From: Microbacterium sp. 2FI
Lineage (GTDB): Bacteria; Actinomycetota; Actinomycetes; Actinomycetales; Microbacteriaceae
DNA length: 51,006 nt
Assembly: GCF_005502885.1 (NCBI RefSeq)
Contig: NZ_SCMR01000028.1
Location: forward strand, 1-51,006
Direction: 5' to 3'
Positions 1-7,173 of this stretch are shown here, piece by piece. The first letter of the stretch is position 1; every line of letters begins with the position of its first letter. The notes beneath the pieces are model-generated. The model was not told where the DNA came from, did not search any database, and saw nothing but the letters and a program-made list of their open reading frames with translations. The translations under genes were made by a program, and so were the position numbers.

Positions 1-23
1 GGGCTCGGAGATGTGTATAAGAG
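1..23 (+). other. Illumina Nextera adapter remnant at contig end
   Basis: Bases 1-23 match the 3' part of the Nextera read-2 transposase adapter, including 15 of the 19 bases of the Tn5 mosaic end (positions 9-23). Genomic sequence starts at about base 24. Bases 1-8 are also the exact reverse complement of bases 25-32, so the junction can fold back on itself. This is a library artefact and not biology. Confidence 0.93.
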
Positions 24-828
24 CCCGAGCCCCACCCCCGCCGTCGAACTGCTGCGCGTCGATGCGCTTCCTGTGCCGAGCATCGCCCAGCGCGAGGCGA
101 CGAGTGACATCTGCACGCTCCCCGACGTCACCGCTGCCGTCGCGGCGGGGGATGACCTCGCCGTGATCGAGGCCGCGGGCGGCGGCGAGGCATTCCGCGC
201 TGCAGTGGCAGCCGACGCCGCACCGTGCATCGCGCTCGACGACCCGGCGCGGCTGTGGGTCGTGGTCAACAAGGCCCGCCCGTACGTGCCGATCGACTAC
301 TGGCCCGATGGGCTTGTGGCGCCCGAAGGGGTTCAGAACCGTTCCGGTGGATCGCTGCGCTCCGACGCGGCATCCGCACTCTCGTCGCTCGTGCGTGCTG
401 CGCGCGACGCGGGCGTGGGGGAACTCGCGATGGAGAGCGGGTTCCGCTCGTACACGACCCAGGTGACGTCGTACGGCAACCAGGTCTCCATGCGCGGCGT
501 CGAAGGGGCCGACCTCGTGAGCGCGCGCCCCGGATTCAGCGAGCATCAGTCCGGTCTCACCGCCGATGTCGTGGCCTGCTCGGGCGGGTGCGGCGGGCTC
601 GACGACCTCGCCGCGACACCGCAGGGCGAGTGGCTCGCCACCCATGCGTGGGAGCACGGATGGATCGTGCGGTACGAAGAGGGCGAGACCGAGACGACCG
701 GGTACCTGCCCGAGCCGTGGCACCTCCGCTACGTCGGCACGGCGCTCGCCGAGGCCTATCATCAGGGCGGGTGGAAGAGCTTCGAGGCGTTCTTCGGGCT
801 CGATCCCGCACCCGGATACGTCGGGTAG
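13..828 (+). CDS. D-alanyl-D-alanine carboxypeptidase, VanY family (5' truncated)
   Basis: Peptidoglycan-trimming zinc peptidase of the M15B/VanY family, expected outside the membrane, removing the terminal D-Ala from muropeptide stems. The hallmark motifs are present: a SEHQSG...AD block (zinc His and Asp) around residues 176-187 and EPWHLRYVG near residue 236 (third zinc ligand). The apparent GTG start at base 13 lies inside adapter sequence, so the true N-terminus, with any signal peptide or membrane anchor, is missing. Only residues from about base 25 onward are real. The C-terminus is intact. The gene stands alone, with an acyl-CoA dehydrogenase 100 bp downstream on the same strand. Confidence 0.88.
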   Translation: MYKSPSPTPAVELLRVDALPVPSIAQREATSDICTLPDVTAAVAAGDDLAVIEAAGGGEAFRAAVAADAAPCIALDDPARLWVVVNKARPYVPIDYWPDGLVAPEGVQNRSGGSLRSDAASALSSLVRAARDAGVGELAMESGFRSYTTQVTSYGNQVSMRGVEGADLVSARPGFSEHQSGLTADVVACSGGCGGLDDLAATPQGEWLATHAWEHGWIVRYEEGETETTGYLPEPWHLRYVGTALAEAYHQGGWKSFEAFFGLDPAPGYVG

Positions 829-929
829 CGGCATCCGTTCAGGGTGAAACTGAGTACCCTGGTTCGTGGGATGCAATCCCACCCGGCCGACCACTCGGCG
901 ATTTTGCTCGAAGACGAGAAGGAGGCGCC

Positions 930-2096
930 ATGGAGCGCGACATCTACGACGAGGACCACGAGGCGTTCCGCGACGTCGTCAAGGAGTTCATCAAGCGCTA
1001 CGCGACCGAGGACAAGCGCAAGCAGTGGGAGGCCGACGGCGAGGTCGACCGCGCCACCATGCTCGCGGCGGGCGAGGCCGGCATCATCGGCCTGTCGGTT
1101 CCCGAGGAATTCGGTGGCGCCGGGATGCTGCAGGACTACCGCTTCCGCTCGATCGTGCTCGAAGAGACCATCGGAGTGGGTCAGGGCTCGCTCGCCGGTG
1201 CGCTCGGCATCCAGGACGACCTGGCCGTGCCCTACATCGTGCACATGGGCACGCAGGAGCAGAAGGAGAAGTGGCTCCCCGGCATGGCGACCGGCGAGAT
1301 CCTCGGCGCGCTCGCGATGACCGAGCCCGGCGCAGGTTCCGACCTCCGCGGCATCAAGACCACGGCGAAGAAGGTCGACGGCGGCTACATCGTCAACGGC
1401 GCGAAGACCTTCATCTCGTCGGGCAAGACCGCCGACATCGTCGTGACCTTCGTCAAGACCGGCGAGGGCAACCGGCCCGATGCGTTCAGCCTGCTGATCC
1501 TCGAAGACGGCATGGCGGGCTTCGACCACAGCCGCAAGCTCGAGAAGATGGGGTTCCACGGCTGGGACACCGCCGAGATGTCGTTCGTCGATGTCTTCGT
1601 GCCCGAAGCGAACCTCATCGGCGGCAAGGAGGGCCTCGGCTTCATCCAGCTCATGATGAACCTGCCCCTCGAGCGCCTCTCGATCGGCGTCGCGGCGGCA
1701 GCCGCCGGCGAGGCCGCGTTCGCGTGGACGCGCGAGTACACGCTCAGCCGTGAGGCGTTCGGCGAGCGCATCGCCGACTTCCAGAACACGCGCTTCCGCC
1801 TCGCCGACATGGCGACGACGGTCGACGTGATGTGGGCCTACGTCGATCGCGCGATGATGCTCTACAAGGACGAGAAGCTGACGGCCGAAGAGGCCGCGAA
1901 GGTCAAGTTCTGGACCACCGATCGCGAAGCGGAGCTCCTCGACATCGGCGTGCAGCTGCACGGCGGCTACGGCTACATCACCGAGTACCCGATCGCGCGC
2001 GCCTACCTCGATGCCCGCGTCCACCGCATCTACGGCGGCACGAATGAGATCATGCGCGATCTCGTCAGCCGTCAGATCGTCGGCAAGCGCAAGTAG
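930..2096 (+). CDS. acyl-CoA dehydrogenase
   Basis: FAD-dependent alpha,beta-dehydrogenation of an acyl-CoA thioester, cytoplasmic, electrons passed to ETF. The 388-aa length is normal for the family. Visible are the N-terminal helical domain, the central beta domain with AMTEPGAGSD (flavin/substrate loop, about residues 130-140), the RxAFG motif in the C-terminal helical domain, and the terminal IYGGTNEIM block. Gly occupies the place where medium-chain enzymes carry their catalytic Glu, so the base is probably the helix-G Glu, as in long-chain and isovaleryl enzymes (inference). The ATG at 930 is preceded by a strong GAAGGAGG site. A TACCCT box at 855-860 could be its -10. A convergent terminator follows. 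Substrate unknown. Confidence 0.9.
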   Translation: MERDIYDEDHEAFRDVVKEFIKRYATEDKRKQWEADGEVDRATMLAAGEAGIIGLSVPEEFGGAGMLQDYRFRSIVLEETIGVGQGSLAGALGIQDDLAVPYIVHMGTQEQKEKWLPGMATGEILGALAMTEPGAGSDLRGIKTTAKKVDGGYIVNGAKTFISSGKTADIVVTFVKTGEGNRPDAFSLLILEDGMAGFDHSRKLEKMGFHGWDTAEMSFVDVFVPEANLIGGKEGLGFIQLMMNLPLERLSIGVAAAAAGEAAFAWTREYTLSREAFGERIADFQNTRFRLADMATTVDVMWAYVDRAMMLYKDEKLTAEEAAKVKFWTTDREAELLDIGVQLHGGYGYITEYPIARAYLDARVHRIYGGTNEIMRDLVSRQIVGKRK

Positions 2097-2112
2097 GTTC
2101 GATTCGAACATC

Positions 2113-2158
2113 GGATGCCGCGACCCGCGCCTCTTCGAAGGCGCCGGTCGCGGCATCC
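2113..2158. terminator. convergent hairpin terminator
   Basis: Perfect 13-bp arms at 2113-2125 and 2146-2158 enclose a second stem (GCGCCT/AGGCGC). It lies exactly between two genes that end towards each other, so it can serve both strands. There is no long U tract, which is usual in high-GC actinobacteria. Confidence 0.65.
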
Positions 2159-2171
2159 GTCGTCTGTGGTG

Positions 2172-2744
2172 TCAGTGCTGGCCCGCGGGACCGCTGCCGG
2201 CGCCGAGGCCGCGCGCGGCGAGACCGCGACGGCGGGCGAGCTTGGCGACGCCCGCTCTGCGCAGGCGATCGGCGATCAGGATGCCGAGCCCGACGCCCAC
2301 GAGACAGCCGACGATCGTGAGGGCGAAGAAGGCGACGAGCGCCCAGGGCTGCATCGCCCACAGGTTGAACGACTCGGCCGCGAGCACCGGATAGATCGCG
2401 CCCACGAAGACGGCGCCCGCGTAGTACTGCCACGTGCTCCACGACCGGTAGAGCGCGACGAGAAAGGCGAGCTCGGCGAAGAAAGCCCACCACAGCGCCG
2501 CCCCGAGGAACGGAAAGGCCACGAGGCCCGAGATGAGTCCGACGAGGATGCCCGCGCCGGGCCGCTCGAGGAGGCGCAGGGCCACGGTCGCCGGCAGCAG
2601 CCACAGGCCCGCGATTCCGACCGAGAGGAACGGCACGACCGCGAACAGCGCGGTCGACGCCCAGCCCGCGCCCCACAGCAGCGCGCCGCCGGCGACCCCG
2701 ATCGCCGCGCACGTGAGGAGGTAGACGGTCGAGACGCGGCTCAC
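2172..2744 (-). CDS. ECF transporter S component, YkoE-like (paralogue 1)
   Basis: Predicted substrate-binding integral membrane subunit of an energy-coupling-factor importer, 190 aa with about six hydrophobic segments. The N-terminus (STVYLLTCAAIGVAGG) closely matches that of the other S component at 6481-7032 (STSVLLTCAAIGVATG), and both resemble the YkoE group linked to thiamine or its pyrimidine precursor. The GTG start at 2744 overlaps the stop of the upstream reductase gene by 4 bp (GTGA), implying translational coupling. It is the last gene of the ECF operon. Being separated from the core module by a siderophore-reductase gene suggests a substrate different from that of paralogue 2 (inference). 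The C-terminal tail is Arg/Gly-rich. Confidence 0.78.
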   Translation of the reverse strand: MSRVSTVYLLTCAAIGVAGGALLWGAGWASTALFAVVPFLSVGIAGLWLLPATVALRLLERPGAGILVGLISGLVAFPFLGAALWWAFFAELAFLVALYRSWSTWQYYAGAVFVGAIYPVLAAESFNLWAMQPWALVAFFALTIVGCLVGVGLGILIADRLRRAGVAKLARRRGLAARGLGAGSGPAGQH

Positions 2745-3625
2745 GCGTGGGCCTCGGCATCCGCGAGCTGGGATTTCGGGGTAGGGGATGCCGCGCCCAC
2801 GCGCCAATACCCGCAGAAGCTGATGTGGTCCTTCGCGACGCCGCGGTCGGCGACGAGGTGCCGTCGAGCCTCGGTCGGCAGCGCCTGCTCGCCGACGATG
2901 TAGGCGTGGAAGGGGGCGGTGGGCAGTTCGGAGTCGGTCAGCGCGCGCAGTGCTGCGAGTGCCGGCTCGCCCGGCTTCGCGGCCGGGTCGCGGACGATCC
3001 AGCGGATCTCGATGCCTTTCGGATGGTCGAATGCGATTGCGTCGGCGGCCTCGGGCACCTCGACGATGACGAGGCCCTCGGCGTGCGCAGGGAGCGACGC
3101 GCAGATCCCGGCGACGGCGGGAAGACCCGTCTCGTCGGCGACCAGCAGCACGCGATCGACGCCCCGTTCGGGGTTGAACGCCAGGCCCTCGTCGATGATC
3201 ACGACGCTCTCGCCCGGCTCGCAGGTCTCTGCCCAGCGCGAGGCGGGGCCGGCGGTTCCTTCGGCTGCAGAACCGTGAAGCACGAAGTCGATGTCGATCT
3301 CGGGGCCGGAGTCGGGCGTTGCCGGACGATAGGTCCTCACGGTGTAGTTGCGCATGACCGGCCGCACGCCGTCGGGGATGCGGAGGTAGCGCAGATAGCC
3401 GAACATCTTGTTGGCCTTGGCCGGAAGGCGCTCCAGTCCCTCGTCGCCGCCGAGCGGCAGGAAGAGGCGGAACCACTGGTCGTAGCCCATCGCCTCGAAG
3501 CGCTCGATCTCACCGCCGCCGAAGGTGATGCGCATCCAGTGCGGTGAGAGGCGCTCGCGGCGGAGCACCGTCAGGTGCACGAGTCCCTGCGAGGCGGGTT
3601 TGACGAGTCGACTGGCGAGGGCCAT
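2741..3625 (-). CDS. siderophore-interacting protein (FAD/NAD(P)H ferric-siderophore reductase family)
   Basis: Cytoplasmic flavoprotein of the SIP/ViuB family, which reduces Fe(III)-siderophores to release iron. 294 aa, the usual size. An N-terminal FAD-binding barrel carries RNYTVR (about residue 88), the family's flavin-binding signature, followed by the phosphate-binding region with DFVLHG and GPASRWA. The C-terminal SIP domain includes LLVADETGLPA and ends near FCGYWRVG. It sits between the ECF T-component gene (99 bp upstream, with a large inverted repeat in the gap) and an S-component gene that overlaps its stop. Such genes usually accompany ABC siderophore importers, so placement inside an ECF operon is unusual. 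The actual ligand is unknown. Confidence 0.88.
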   Translation of the reverse strand: MALASRLVKPASQGLVHLTVLRRERLSPHWMRITFGGGEIERFEAMGYDQWFRLFLPLGGDEGLERLPAKANKMFGYLRYLRIPDGVRPVMRNYTVRTYRPATPDSGPEIDIDFVLHGSAAEGTAGPASRWAETCEPGESVVIIDEGLAFNPERGVDRVLLVADETGLPAVAGICASLPAHAEGLVIVEVPEAADAIAFDHPKGIEIRWIVRDPAAKPGEPALAALRALTDSELPTAPFHAYIVGEQALPTEARRHLVADRGVAKDHISFCGYWRVGAASPTPKSQLADAEAHA

Positions 3626-3646
3626 GTCTCATCCTTCCGGGGTGGG

Positions 3647-3709
3647 CGCCGAGACTTCACAGATGTGAGCTCGGCGGGATTGTTCGGTGACAGCTGTGAA
3701 GTCTCGGCG
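3647..3709. repeat. perfect 16-bp inverted repeat in the ECF operon
   Basis: Arms 3647-3662 and 3694-3709 are exact reverse complements, separated by 31 bp. A third, shortened copy of the same motif (TGTGAGCTCGGCG) lies at 3664-3676 in the orientation of the right arm. The element fills the only sizeable gap between two operon genes. It could be an attenuator or RNA-processing hairpin that lowers or separates expression of the downstream reductase/S-component pair, or a mobile extragenic palindrome. Confidence 0.75.
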
Positions 3710-3723
3710 AGGAGAACAGGGCC

Positions 3724-4572
3724 TCAGAGGCCCCAGGGGAAGAACACGGTGAAGATCGCGGCCGACGCGATCCAGAACAGCACGATGAAGACCACGTCGC
3801 GGGCGCGGAACGGCACGAGGTGCCGCTCGGTGCGGTCGGCGTGGGCGCCGAAGGCGCGCGCGTCCATCGCGAGCGCGACGCGCTCGGCATGACGGATCGC
3901 GCCGGCCAGCAGTGGCACGATGTAGCCGAACCAGCGCGCGACCGCGGCGATCGGGCCCCGCCCGCCGTGCGCTCCGCGCACGCGGTGCGCCTGGCGGATG
4001 ACGTCGAGCTCGTGCCCGAAGCGCGGCACGAAGCGGAAGGCCGCGAGCGCCGTGTAGCCGATGCGGTACGGCACGCGCAGCTGCTGCACGGTCGCGCGCA
4101 CGAGGTCGGGACCGGTGGTCGACAGCCCCGTGATGAGCGTGAGCGCGACGATCGCGGCGATGCGCAGACCCGTCGCGAAGCCCACCGCGAGCGCACCGCC
4201 GTACAGCGTCCACGATCCGAGCTGGAAGACGACCACCGACTGGTCGACGCGCGCGGCATCCGTCCACAGCGCGAAGCCGAAGCCGATCGCCGCAGCTCCG
4301 AGCGGCAGGGCGAGCAGCAGCACCACGGCGAGCCGGCGCGTGAAGCTCACCCCGACGAGCAGCACGGCGTACGCGAGCAGCACGAAGGCGGCCGGGGTGG
4401 CGGCATCGCGCACGAAGACCAGCAGCACCATCGCGGGAAGCGGGGCGGCGAGCTTCGCGAGGGGGTTCAGGCCATAGAGGAACCGCACCGGCGACGCGTG
4501 GATGCGGTCGGCGTACGGGTCGACGGCGGCGCGAGGCGCCTGGGCGGTGAGGACCGGTCCGGTCGCGGTCAT
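3724..4572 (-). CDS. ECF transporter T component (EcfT/YkoC-like)
   Basis: Transmembrane coupling subunit of an ECF importer, 282 aa. Hydrophobic segments are at about 40-75, 82-102, 112-150, 208-225 and 258-280. The two Arg-containing coupling motifs expected to touch the ATPases are visible: HRVRG at about 196-200 and MDARAFG at 236-242. The ATG start at 4572 overlaps the stop of the upstream fused ATPase gene by 4 bp (ATGA). Upstream ATPase and S component plus this gene correspond to the YkoE-YkoD-YkoC arrangement of Firmicutes and Actinobacteria. Confidence 0.88.
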   Translation of the reverse strand: MTATGPVLTAQAPRAAVDPYADRIHASPVRFLYGLNPLAKLAAPLPAMVLLVFVRDAATPAAFVLLAYAVLLVGVSFTRRLAVVLLLALPLGAAAIGFGFALWTDAARVDQSVVVFQLGSWTLYGGALAVGFATGLRIAAIVALTLITGLSTTGPDLVRATVQQLRVPYRIGYTALAAFRFVPRFGHELDVIRQAHRVRGAHGGRGPIAAVARWFGYIVPLLAGAIRHAERVALAMDARAFGAHADRTERHLVPFRARDVVFIVLFWIASAAIFTVFFPWGL

Positions 4573-6404
4573 CGCTCACCTCCGGGAAGGTCGGCGAGGC
4601 GCGCGGCGCGAGCGAGTTCGGGATGCTGCGCGAGGCCCTGCAGAGCGCGCCGCAGCGGCGGCAGCCGCAGCCCCGCGCGCTCGATGAGATCGGCATCGGC
4701 GAACACCTCTGCGGTGGGGGCCGCGGCGATGAGACGGCCCTCACTCAGCACGACCGTGCGGGTCGCATACTCGGTCACCAGCTGCATGTCGTGGGTGACG
4801 ACGATGATCGTCGTGCCCTCGTCGTTGAGCTCCTGCAGGAGCGTCAGCAGCTCGTCCGCGCGGGCGCGGTCCTGCCCGAAGGTCGGCTCGTCAAGGATGA
4901 GGAGGGGCGCACCCGCCACCAGGGCGGTGCCGACCGACAGTCGGCGCTTCTGCCCGCCCGAGAGCAGGAACGGGTGCGATCCGGCCTTGTCGGTGAGCCC
5001 GAAGCGGTGAAGGAGCGCCTCGGTGCGCTCGCGCACCTCGGCATCCGGAAGTCGGCGCTGTCGCAGCCCGTGCGCGACCTCGTCGAAGACCGTGTGGGTG
5101 ATGAACTGGTGCTCGGGGTTCTGGAACACGAAGCCAACGCGCGATGCCAGCGTGCGGGCATCCGCGCGACCGACGTCGAGGCGGTCCTTCGAGCCCGACG
5201 GGTCGCTGAGGCTGACGGTGCCGCGCGGCGGGGTGACGACCCCGGCGAGCGCCTGGATGAGGCTCGTCTTGCCGGCTCCGTTCGCTCCGACGACCGCGAC
5301 GAACTCGCCCCCGGCGACGTCGAGGTCGATGTCGTGCAGCACGGTTGTGTGCCCGCGGCGGAGGGTCAGCCCGCGGACGGCGATCAGGGGTCGGTTCGGG
5401 CCGCTCACCGTTCGCAACTCCGGATGGATGCTGCGCGCCGGGGGTTTTTCGGAGGCGGAAGGCCCATCCATCCGGACTTGCGAACCGGCAGCGGAGGGCA
5501 CGGGCGCAGGCTCGCCTTCGAGCGCTGCGTGCAGCTCGGCCGGCGTGAGGGGCAGGGGATCGAGCGTGAAGCCGGCGCGGCGCAGCCGCAGCGCGGCGAT
5601 CGTCGAGACCGGCAGCCACACGCCCATCGCGTGCAGCTCGCCGGCGCGTTCGCGCAACACGGCATCGACCGAGCCGTCTGCGACGACGCGCCCGCCCTGG
5701 TCGAGCACGATGACCCGGTCGACGAACCCGACGGCCGCGTCGAGGTTGTGCTCGACGAGCAGGACGGCGCGCTCGGCGCCTGCGACGAGATCGGCGAGCG
5801 CGGCGTAGACCTCCTCGATCCCGCGGGGGTCGAGGTTGGCGGTCGGCTCGTCGAGGACGAGCAGCGGCGACCCCATCGCGAGGGCGCACGCGATCGCGAG
5901 CCGCTGACGCCCGCCGCCCGACAGGCGGTCGGGGTTCTCGCCGCGCCGCTCCCACAGCCCGACACGGCGGAGCGCGGCCTCGGCGCGCTCGAGCACGTCG
6001 GCCACCGGCATCCGCAGATTCTCGGGACCGAACGCGACCTCGTCGAGAAGCGTCCCCGTCACCAGCTGCGCGTCGGGGTCTTGGAAGACCATGCCGACCC
6101 GCGTCGAGAGGTCGGCGACCGTCGTCGCGGTCGTGTCGATGCCGTCGATCTCGACGATTCCGGTCACCTCGGCAGGCACCGCGTGCGGGATGAGCCCGTT
6201 CAGCGCGAGGGTGAGCGTCGACTTGCCGGATCCGCTCGGCCCGAGAAGAAGGGCGACCTCGCCGGCGGCGAGATCGAACGAGACGGATGCCGGTGCCGCC
6301 ACGGTCTCGCCGTCATGGGTGATCGCGAGGCCGCGCACCCGCACGAGCGGCGTGTCAGAGGCCGCCGCGAGCGCGGCGGCGGGGTCGCGCTCGAGTGCGG
6401 TCAC
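4569..6404 (-). CDS. fused double ABC ATPase of an ECF transporter (YkoD-like)
   Basis: Energising subunit that replaces the usual EcfA/EcfA' pair with one 611-aa chain. Domain 1: Walker A GPSGSGKST (about 55-63), Q-loop FQDPDAQ, signature LSGGG (about 160), LLVLDEPTANLD. Domain 2: Walker A GANGAGKTS (about 372-380), FQNPEHQ, signature LSGGQ (about 480), LLILDEPTFGQD. Both nucleotide sites look complete, although the first signature has Gly instead of Gln in LSGGQ. The linker (about residues 307-332) is encoded by a long palindrome at 5410-5485. The GTG start at 6404 follows a GGGAAG-like site. The stop overlaps the T-component start. Confidence 0.93.
   Translation of the reverse strand: MTALERDPAAALAAASDTPLVRVRGLAITHDGETVAAPASVSFDLAAGEVALLLGPSGSGKSTLTLALNGLIPHAVPAEVTGIVEIDGIDTTATTVADLSTRVGMVFQDPDAQLVTGTLLDEVAFGPENLRMPVADVLERAEAALRRVGLWERRGENPDRLSGGGRQRLAIACALAMGSPLLVLDEPTANLDPRGIEEVYAALADLVAGAERAVLLVEHNLDAAVGFVDRVIVLDQGGRVVADGSVDAVLRERAGELHAMGVWLPVSTIAALRLRRAGFTLDPLPLTPAELHAALEGEPAPVPSAAGSQVRMDGPSASEKPPARSIHPELRTVSGPNRPLIAVRGLTLRRGHTTVLHDIDLDVAGGEFVAVVGANGAGKTSLIQALAGVVTPPRGTVSLSDPSGSKDRLDVGRADARTLASRVGFVFQNPEHQFITHTVFDEVAHGLRQRRLPDAEVRERTEALLHRFGLTDKAGSHPFLLSGGQKRRLSVGTALVAGAPLLILDEPTFGQDRARADELLTLLQELNDEGTTIIVVTHDMQLVTEYATRTVVLSEGRLIAAAPTAEVFADADLIERAGLRLPPLRRALQGLAQHPELARAARLADLPGGER
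5410..5485. repeat. 21-bp inverted repeat in frame in the ATPase linker
   Basis: Arms 5410-5430 and 5465-5485 are reverse complements at 20 of 21 positions around a 34-bp spacer that includes a GGGGGTTTTT run. The element lies entirely inside the coding sequence, between the two ABC domains, and keeps the frame. It resembles an intergenic palindrome caught within a gene, possibly a relic of the fusion of two ATPase genes (inference). Confidence 0.75.
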
Positions 6405-6426
6405 GGATCTTCCCGGCAGGAGTGAA

Positions 6427-6446
6427 CTAAGCCACTCCTAACTTAG
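6427..6446. promoter_or_regulatory. AT-rich inverted repeat CTAAG-N10-CTTAG (candidate operator)
   Basis: The 76-bp gap between the first S-component gene and the fused ATPase gene holds an unusually AT-rich patch with CTAAG (6427-6431) and CTTAG (6442-6446). On the minus strand it reads TTAGGAGTGGCTTAG. This loosely resembles a DtxR/IdeR iron box (about 12 of 19 consensus positions by eye), which is too weak to assign. It may mark an internal promoter or operator. Confidence 0.3.
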
Positions 6447-6480
6447 CCGACCCTTACCCGGGCGGCGAGCGGGCGTCCGA

Positions 6481-7032
6481 TCAGGCTGCCGGGCGTCGCG
6501 GTACGCCGGCTCGCCGGAGCGCCGCGCCGATCGCGAGTCCGACGGCGGTCCACAGCACCGGCCCGATCACGAACAGTGCGACGTAGACGATCTGACCCCA
6601 CAGCGCGAACTTCGACACGTCGGCGGCGAACCAGATCGCGACCGCGATGACGGCGCCGACGATGACCGCCGAGACGAAGAAGCGCCACGGCTCCCAGTGG
6701 CGGTAGCGGGCGATGGCCGCGACGAGCTCTTGGAGCCCGCCGATCAGGAGCGCCGTGCCGATGTAGCGGCCGATCCACAGCGGCACCACGGCGCTCGCGA
6801 CGAGGGCTGCGACCAGGTGGGTGAGGAGGGCGACCCACGGTGCGCGCAGCAGTTCCTGGGCGATGACGCCGGGAAGCACGTGCACGCCGAGCACCAGGCC
6901 GTAGAGGATCGGCAGAGCTGCCGAGACCGGTGCGCTGATCGCGCCGGCGGCAGCCTGCAGAACACCCGTCGCGACACCGATCGCGGCGCAGGTGAGCAGA
7001 ACGCTCGTCGAGAGTCGGGATCGGTTCGCCAC
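6481..7032 (-). CDS. ECF transporter S component, YkoE-like (paralogue 2)
   Basis: Predicted membrane-embedded substrate-capture subunit, 183 aa, first gene of the ECF operon and directly upstream of the fused ATPase, as ykoE is upstream of ykoD. Five to six hydrophobic stretches. The N-terminal LSTSVLLTCAAIGVATG is shared with the paralogue at 2172-2744. YkoE family members are associated with thiamine or hydroxymethylpyrimidine uptake. The substrate here is not fixed by the sequence, and I saw no obvious TPP riboswitch upstream. I prefer the GTG at 7032 over the GTG at 7038 because a TACGCT box lies exactly 6 nt before it, the leaderless spacing seen at several other genes here. Confidence 0.8.
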   Translation of the reverse strand: MANRSRLSTSVLLTCAAIGVATGVLQAAAGAISAPVSAALPILYGLVLGVHVLPGVIAQELLRAPWVALLTHLVAALVASAVVPLWIGRYIGTALLIGGLQELVAAIARYRHWEPWRFFVSAVIVGAVIAVAIWFAADVSKFALWGQIVYVALFVIGPVLWTAVGLAIGAALRRAGVPRRPAA

Positions 7033-7038
7033 CTGCAC

Positions 7039-7044
7039 AGCGTA
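7039..7044 (-). promoter_or_regulatory. -10 box of the ECF operon (leaderless)
   Basis: TACGCT on the minus strand, followed by 6 nt and a GTG start at 7032. This spacing predicts transcription starting at or next to the start codon. Confidence 0.4.
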
Positions 7045-7080
7045 CTGGCCTGGGACGCTGCTTTTCTCATCGAGTCCTCA

Positions 7081-7095
7081 CGAACTATGAGTTCG
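7081..7095. promoter_or_regulatory. palindrome CGAACT-ATG-AGTTCG between divergent genes
   Basis: Perfect 6-bp arms with a 3-bp centre, in the 141-bp divergent region between the ECF operon and the subtilase gene. Adjacent TCA/TGA bases nearly extend the dyad. Shape and position suit a dimeric repressor site. No cognate regulator gene is adjacent. Confidence 0.35.
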
Positions 7096-7173
7096 CTGAA
7101 AGTTACGTTTGAGCCTGTTGCGCCTCCACGAGGAGACGCACGTCCCTGCACATCTCCGAACGGGAGGCCATTC

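Noticed and set aside
225..929. Long upstream extension of the acyl-CoA dehydrogenase frame
   Set aside because: It runs through the VanY gene in another frame and is Arg-rich shadow sequence; the real start is the ATG at 930 with a strong ribosome-binding site.
5345..5548. Small plus-strand open frame inside the ATPase gene
   Set aside because: It is antisense to the linker palindrome, with no ribosome-binding site and no protein character.
6427..6446. IdeR/DtxR iron box upstream of the ECF ATPase
   Set aside because: Only about 12 of 19 consensus positions match by eye, so it is kept as an unassigned inverted repeat rather than called an iron box.
6697..7173. N-terminal extension of the subtilase frame
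   Set aside because: It overlaps the antisense S-component gene; the signal peptide and GGGAGG site fix the start at 7174.
7033..7173. TPP riboswitch for the YkoE-like operon
   Set aside because: The preferred start is leaderless and no thi-box-like CTGAGA motif appears in the leader region.
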